From Pseudomonadota bacterium (GTDB taxonomy: Bacteria; Myxococcota_A; Polyangia; Polyangiales; Polyangiaceae), in contig JAEXCN010000485.1 in NCBI GenBank assembly GCA_023402175.1, positions 1 through 44,027 of the forward strand: DNA of 44,027 bases. The letters run 5' to 3'. The translations under genes and the position numbers were made by a program. Below, piece by piece: positions 40,984-44,027 of the stretch (the first letter of the stretch is position 1; each line of letters starts with the position of its first letter). The notes under the pieces were generated by a model. That model saw only the letters and a list, made by a program, of their open reading frames with translations. It did no database searches and was not told the DNA's origin.

Positions 40984-41370
40984 ATGATCCCGCCGACCGT
41001 GTTCCCTCTCGTCGCTTCGTCGATGGTGGTTCCGTGCGCGCTCGATGGCGATGCCCGCGATGTTTTCGACAGCGAGGGGCCGTCGTCGAGCCCGACGATC
41101 CTCGTGGAGGTCGACGAGATCACGACCCCGACTGCATTGCCTGCACCGCCTCGTCTTCCGACGATCGCCGCGTTCGAAGGGTTTCGTCCGCCGCCGCCGT
41201 CCGCGGTTCCTGTCATTCGAACGACGTTCGCGCTCGTGAATGGATCGCGCGTCTCGGCACGCCCGACGGTGCGCGTGCCGGAGCTGGGCAGTCACGAGCT
41301 CCGCGTCGTTCATCCGTCGATGCCGCCGACGATGCCGCCGTCGTCGCCCGCGCTGCGCCGCGTGGCGTGA
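40984..41370 (+). CDS. Proline-rich protein of unknown function
   Basis: A 128-residue protein. The ATG at 40984 is preceded by GAAGGAG with a six-base gap, and an ATG at 40978 is too close to it. Codons follow the genome pattern (mostly G or C in third position), which supports a real gene. The sequence is rich in Pro, Ser and Val (LPAPPRLPTIAAFEGFRPPP, PSMPPTMPPSSP). It has no signal peptide, transmembrane helix or recognised domain. The region VVHPSMPPTMPPSSP is a short repeat. A tiny ORF begins inside its stop codon. Function not recognised. Confidence 0.6.
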   Translation: MIPPTVFPLVASSMVVPCALDGDARDVFDSEGPSSSPTILVEVDEITTPTALPAPPRLPTIAAFEGFRPPPPSAVPVIRTTFALVNGSRVSARPTVRVPELGSHELRVVHPSMPPTMPPSSPALRRVA

Positions 41371-41495
41371 TCGCGCTCGCGATCGACGACGCGATGCGCT
41401 CGTGCGAGGCGATGCGATCATGCGCTCGAACGATGCGCGCGAGCGTCGAAGTCGAGCCCGACCGAGCGGGCTGGATCGTGCACGCATCTGCGTGA
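41367..41495 (+). CDS. Small ORF coupled to the proline-rich gene
   Basis: A 42-residue frame starting at the GTG that overlaps the preceding stop (GTGA, 41367-41370). Codons are genome-like, and the product (VIALAIDDAMRSCEAMRSC at its start) contains a Met-Arg-Ser-Cys repeat. It may be a coupled microprotein, or the lost C-terminus of the preceding gene after a frameshift. Nothing is known about it. Confidence 0.35.
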   Translation: MIALAIDDAMRSCEAMRSCARTMRASVEVEPDRAGWIVHASA

Positions 41496-41707
41496 GCATC
41501 ACGAGGAGTGGCAGGTCTGGACAGTCCGGGAGAACATTTTCGACCTCGCGCGGACAATGCGCTCACCAGTGGGGTCGGAGCCCTGGTCACGGCAGCGGTC
41601 AGTTCTTCAATATCGTTGGCGTATCGACGAAGAGCAAAGCACCATGGAGAAGATCGCTCTCCTTGTTCGCAACGGGCAAGTGGTGCGGCGATCGGATGGA
41701 GTCGCCC

Positions 41708-42652
41708 GTGCGTCACCCTTTCCTCGTCCTCACGGTCCCCGCGTTCGCCGTCGCGATCGTCGCGGTGGCTTGCAGTGATGCTTCCTCGTCGAACAACGAA
41801 GACGTCACCGGTGATGACGGTGGAACGAGCGTCGTTCCTCCGGGCACGGAGCCGTCCTCGAGCTCACCGGAGGGACCTGCCGGAAGCGGGCTCGCAACGG
41901 GGCTGCCGTGCGACGTGCAAGGCATCCTCGAGAACCGCTGCATCGCATGCCACAGCGGAGAGTTCCCTCCGCCGCTGCTCAAGTACGACGATCTGAAGGC
42001 GCCGTCGAAGAAGTATCCCGGCAAGACGATGGCGGAGGCTGCGGTCGCCGAGATGAAGGCGAAGTCGATGCCTCCGACTCCCGCGGTCGCGCCCGAGGAC
42101 GACGAGATCGCGAGCTTCGAGGAGTGGGTCAACGGCGGTACGCAGAAGAACGCCGAAGCGTGCACGACGCCGCCTCCTCCCGCGAACGACCCGGGTGACG
42201 GCGGCGTCAATCCGGATGCGGGCGTCGATGCCGGCGGCGTCGTCTGCACCAGCGGCAAGATGTGGACGAAGGGCAACGAGGGCTCGCGCCTGATGAACCC
42301 GGGCCAGGCGTGCAACGCGTGTCACCAGCAGCTCGGCGGTCCGAACCTGCGCATCGGGGGCACCGTGTACAAGACGCTGCACGAGCCGAACAACTGCGAC
42401 GGGACCGCGCCTCCCCCGCAGCTTCGCGTGATCGTCACCGATTCGCGCAATCAGCAGTTCGTCATGCTCGTGAACGAGGCCGGCAACTTCCTCACGCAGA
42501 ACGGAGCTAAGCCGCGTCCGCCGCTCAAGGCCATGGTCACCGACGGCGTGAAGACGCGCCAGATGGCGGGCACCGTGACGTCGGGCGACTGCAACTCGTG
42601 CCACACCGTGAACGGCGCGAACGGCGCACCCGGGCGCATCATGGCGCCCTGA
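41708..42652 (+). CDS. Three-haem c-type cytochrome-like lipoprotein
   Basis: About 314 residues from the GTG at 41708, which has GGAG at a good distance. An ATG at 41696 would add four residues. Lipoprotein signal with lipobox IVAVAC. A Ser/Gly/Pro linker follows, then three haem c attachment motifs CxxCH: CIACH (about residue 75), CNACH (about 203) and CNSCH (about 297). A Pro-rich joint (PPPPANDPGDGGVNPDAG) separates the first haem segment from the rest. The segment MPPTPAVAPEDDEIASFEEW resembles the C-terminal part of class I cytochromes with a Met ligand. It could move electrons at the outer side of the inner membrane or at the outer membrane. Its partner is not evident. Confidence 0.83.
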   Translation: MRHPFLVLTVPAFAVAIVAVACSDASSSNNEDVTGDDGGTSVVPPGTEPSSSSPEGPAGSGLATGLPCDVQGILENRCIACHSGEFPPPLLKYDDLKAPSKKYPGKTMAEAAVAEMKAKSMPPTPAVAPEDDEIASFEEWVNGGTQKNAEACTTPPPPANDPGDGGVNPDAGVDAGGVVCTSGKMWTKGNEGSRLMNPGQACNACHQQLGGPNLRIGGTVYKTLHEPNNCDGTAPPPQLRVIVTDSRNQQFVMLVNEAGNFLTQNGAKPRPPLKAMVTDGVKTRQMAGTVTSGDCNSCHTVNGANGAPGRIMAP

Positions 42653-42833
42653 GCGGCCGCGTCGCTCACGCGTTGCCGATCGCGCCGGGTCAAGCTCAAC
42701 GGCAGCCTCTACAACATCGAAAACCAGGGCGCTTGCCAGTGCAATCCCGCGCGCGCCGTCGCCCTCGCGCGCATCTCGACACGGTTCGGTGGCCGGGGTA
42801 GCAAGGAGAGCCTTCGCTCCACGCGCGCCGTCC

Positions 42834-44027
42834 GTGACCGCTCCCGATCCGCGTACCCTCGTCACTTCGCTTCATCGACGCGGCGCTGCGCTCGAGCTGC
42901 ACACGATCGACCTGTGCTTTCTCGCGGCGCTGCACGTGCGGGCGGAGCGGTCCGGCGTGGCATCGTTCCAGGAGGACGAGCTCCTCGACGTCTTCGATCA
43001 GGTCGTCGCGTTGACGAAGGACGGCTCGGGCGAGAGCGGCGGGAAGAAGCGCGCGACCCACACCATCCGGCGGCTTCGCGAGCAGAAGCTCCTCGTGCGC
43101 GTGGACGGCGCGGGCGTGATGCGGTCGGGCGAGTATGCCTTGACGCGACTCGCGACGGGCATCATCGGCTTCTACCTCGAAGACGATGCGCTCACGCGGG
43201 AGAGCCTCGACGTCCTCGCAGGCACGTTGATCACGTGCCTCGAGGGCATCCGTGAGGCCGCGCGGACTGCCGAGTCGCCCGAGGCATGGCGCACGCACGT
43301 CATCGGGCCGCTCCGGGTGACGATCTTCGAGCTCGCCGGCGGCATCGAGCGCCGACAGCGCGGGCTCGATCTCCAGCAGGAGAGCTTCCAGCGGGAGATC
43401 GCGGCGCTGCTCGCGGCCGACTGGTTCGGGGCCGTCGAGCGGTGCACGAAGCTCCTCGAGACGACGAGCGCGATGTTGCACGAGCTGAACGGCATCCTGC
43501 TCCGCCACGGGCATCGCTTCGCCGAGCTCCTCCAGGAGATCCTCGAACGCGCGGCGGATGCCGAGCAGGACGAAGCGGAGCGCGCTGCACGTGATGCGAT
43601 CGATCAAGTGGACCGCCTTGCAGCATGGGGCGCGGCGAGGCAGCGCGCGTGGTCCGACTACCACGACTGGGTGCATCGCTACTTGCGCGACGTCGTCCGC
43701 CTCGACCCGAGCCGAACGCTGGTGCATCGCCTTCGCGAGCAGCTCGCAGGTCGCGGAGGTAAGCGTTATGCGCTCACGGTCGCGAATGCTCCTGCGATCC
43801 GTCTCTTTCGACCGACGCCGGTCGAAACGGCGTCGACTCCCGTGCGCAGCCCGAAGAAGGAGCGCGAGCGGAAGCTCGATGCGGAGGTCCCGACCGATCC
43901 CGACGCCGAGATCCGGACGCGGGTCGGCGCAGCGCTCGCCGCGGGTGCACGCGGGCTCGCAGACGTGACGTCGCGCGTGTGCGAGCAGGATGCGGATCTC
44001 GACACGCGCTTCCGCGCGGCGGGGAAG
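42834..44027 (+). CDS. MukF/MksF-like kleisin of a condensin complex (C-terminus beyond window)
   Basis: An open frame of 398 codons from a GTG at 42834 to the window end with no stop. A GTG at 42789 is an alternative and neither has a ribosome site. The N-terminal winged-helix region (LHTIDLCFLAALHVR, ATHTIRRLREQKLLVRVDG, SGEYALTRLATGIIGFYLED) and the following helical region (RVTIFELAGGIERRQRGLDL, ALLAADWFGAVERCTKLLE) resemble MukF/MksF, the kleisin that bridges the heads of MukB-type SMC dimers. Such genes are normally followed by mukE/mksE and mukB/mksB, sometimes with a Toprim gene as in Wadjet plasmid defence. Those would lie to the right of this window. I recognise the family from pattern only, so treat the name as probable. 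Confidence 0.65.
   Translation, partial: MTAPDPRTLVTSLHRRGAALELHTIDLCFLAALHVRAERSGVASFQEDELLDVFDQVVALTKDGSGESGGKKRATHTIRRLREQKLLVRVDGAGVMRSGEYALTRLATGIIGFYLEDDALTRESLDVLAGTLITCLEGIREAARTAESPEAWRTHVIGPLRVTIFELAGGIERRQRGLDLQQESFQREIAALLAADWFGAVERCTKLLETTSAMLHELNGILLRHGHRFAELLQEILERAADAEQDEAERAARDAIDQVDRLAAWGAARQRAWSDYHDWVHRYLRDVVRLDPSRTLVHRLREQLAGRGGKRYALTVANAPAIRLFRPTPVETASTPVRSPKKERERKLDAEVPTDPDAEIRTRVGAALAAGARGLADVTSRVCEQDADLDTRFRAAGK

Noticed and set aside
41213..41716. Minus-strand frame of 167 codons upstream of the cytochrome-like gene
   Set aside because: No domain or ribosome site, and it overlaps two plus-strand frames with better codon use.
42660..42780. Protein-like stretch KLNGSLYNIENQGACQCN between the cytochrome-like and kleisin genes
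   Set aside because: No start codon or ribosome site in that frame, and it runs on into an antisense-like Arg-rich frame.

Overview
The window reads as chromosomal DNA of a high-GC, predatory or soil-type myxobacterium (Myxococcota, probably Polyangia). The basis is the protein repertoire rather than any marker gene: Asp/Gly/Ser-rich lipoproteins, RCC1 repeats, cysteine-rich NCGAC repeats, DUF4215 repeats around a fibro-slime domain, a myxobacterial-type sigma-70-like protein, and codons ending almost always in G or C. No rRNA, tRNA, CRISPR array, insertion sequence or prophage gene was found. Base and codon use look even across the window, so nothing stands out as recent transfer.

Left part (1-8221, minus strand). 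This is one long cassette: a secreted protein, an ECF sigma factor, a single-pass membrane protein that may be its regulator, then a cysteine-rich lipoprotein, two beta-propeller-like lipoproteins, an RCC1 lipoprotein and an IgGFc-binding-like protein cut by the window edge. Almost every junction is a 4-base ATGA stop/start overlap. A perfect 10-bp inverted repeat sits just before the sigma gene.

Middle-left (8222-23866). A mixed set of housekeeping and accessory genes: a DNA-glycosylase zinc-finger remnant, a Dph6-like ATP pyrophosphatase, a CmlA/FloR-like drug exporter, a sigma-70-like protein divergent from an Eis-like acetyltransferase, a zinc-ribbon protein coupled to a very regular pentapeptide-repeat protein, an AraC regulator, a YkuE-like phosphoesterase, a diguanylate cyclase, an MpaB/Lcp-type oxygenase, a gluzincin-like lipoprotein, a Tex30-like hydrolase, an SDR, a receiver-domain protein and an M50 membrane protease. 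Several starts lack a Shine-Dalgarno and instead have TANNNT 7-10 bases before the start codon, which suggests leaderless mRNAs.

Centre (23198-30399), the most interesting locus. A five-gene plus-strand operon encodes a VTC-type polyphosphate-polymerase-fold protein, a DUF4956 membrane protein, a membrane-fusion (HlyD-like) protein fused to a phytase-like beta-propeller, a TolC-like outer-membrane lipoprotein and a CotH-kinase lipoprotein. A lamin-tail-domain lipoprotein is divergently transcribed from the same intergenic region. Together they could form an envelope-spanning machine that makes or moves a phosphate-rich polymer and modifies surface proteins. This is inference from domain content.

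Right part (30446-44027). An FGE-sulfatase-domain protein, an unknown helical protein, a purple-acid-phosphatase-like lipoprotein, a long-chain acyl-CoA synthetase, a large DUF4215/fibro-slime lipoprotein, a coiled-coil/CxxC membrane protein, a BolA plus glutaredoxin-IscA-rhodanese fusion pair, a proline-rich protein with a small coupled ORF, a three-haem cytochrome-like lipoprotein, and at the edge the start of a MukF/MksF-like kleisin gene.
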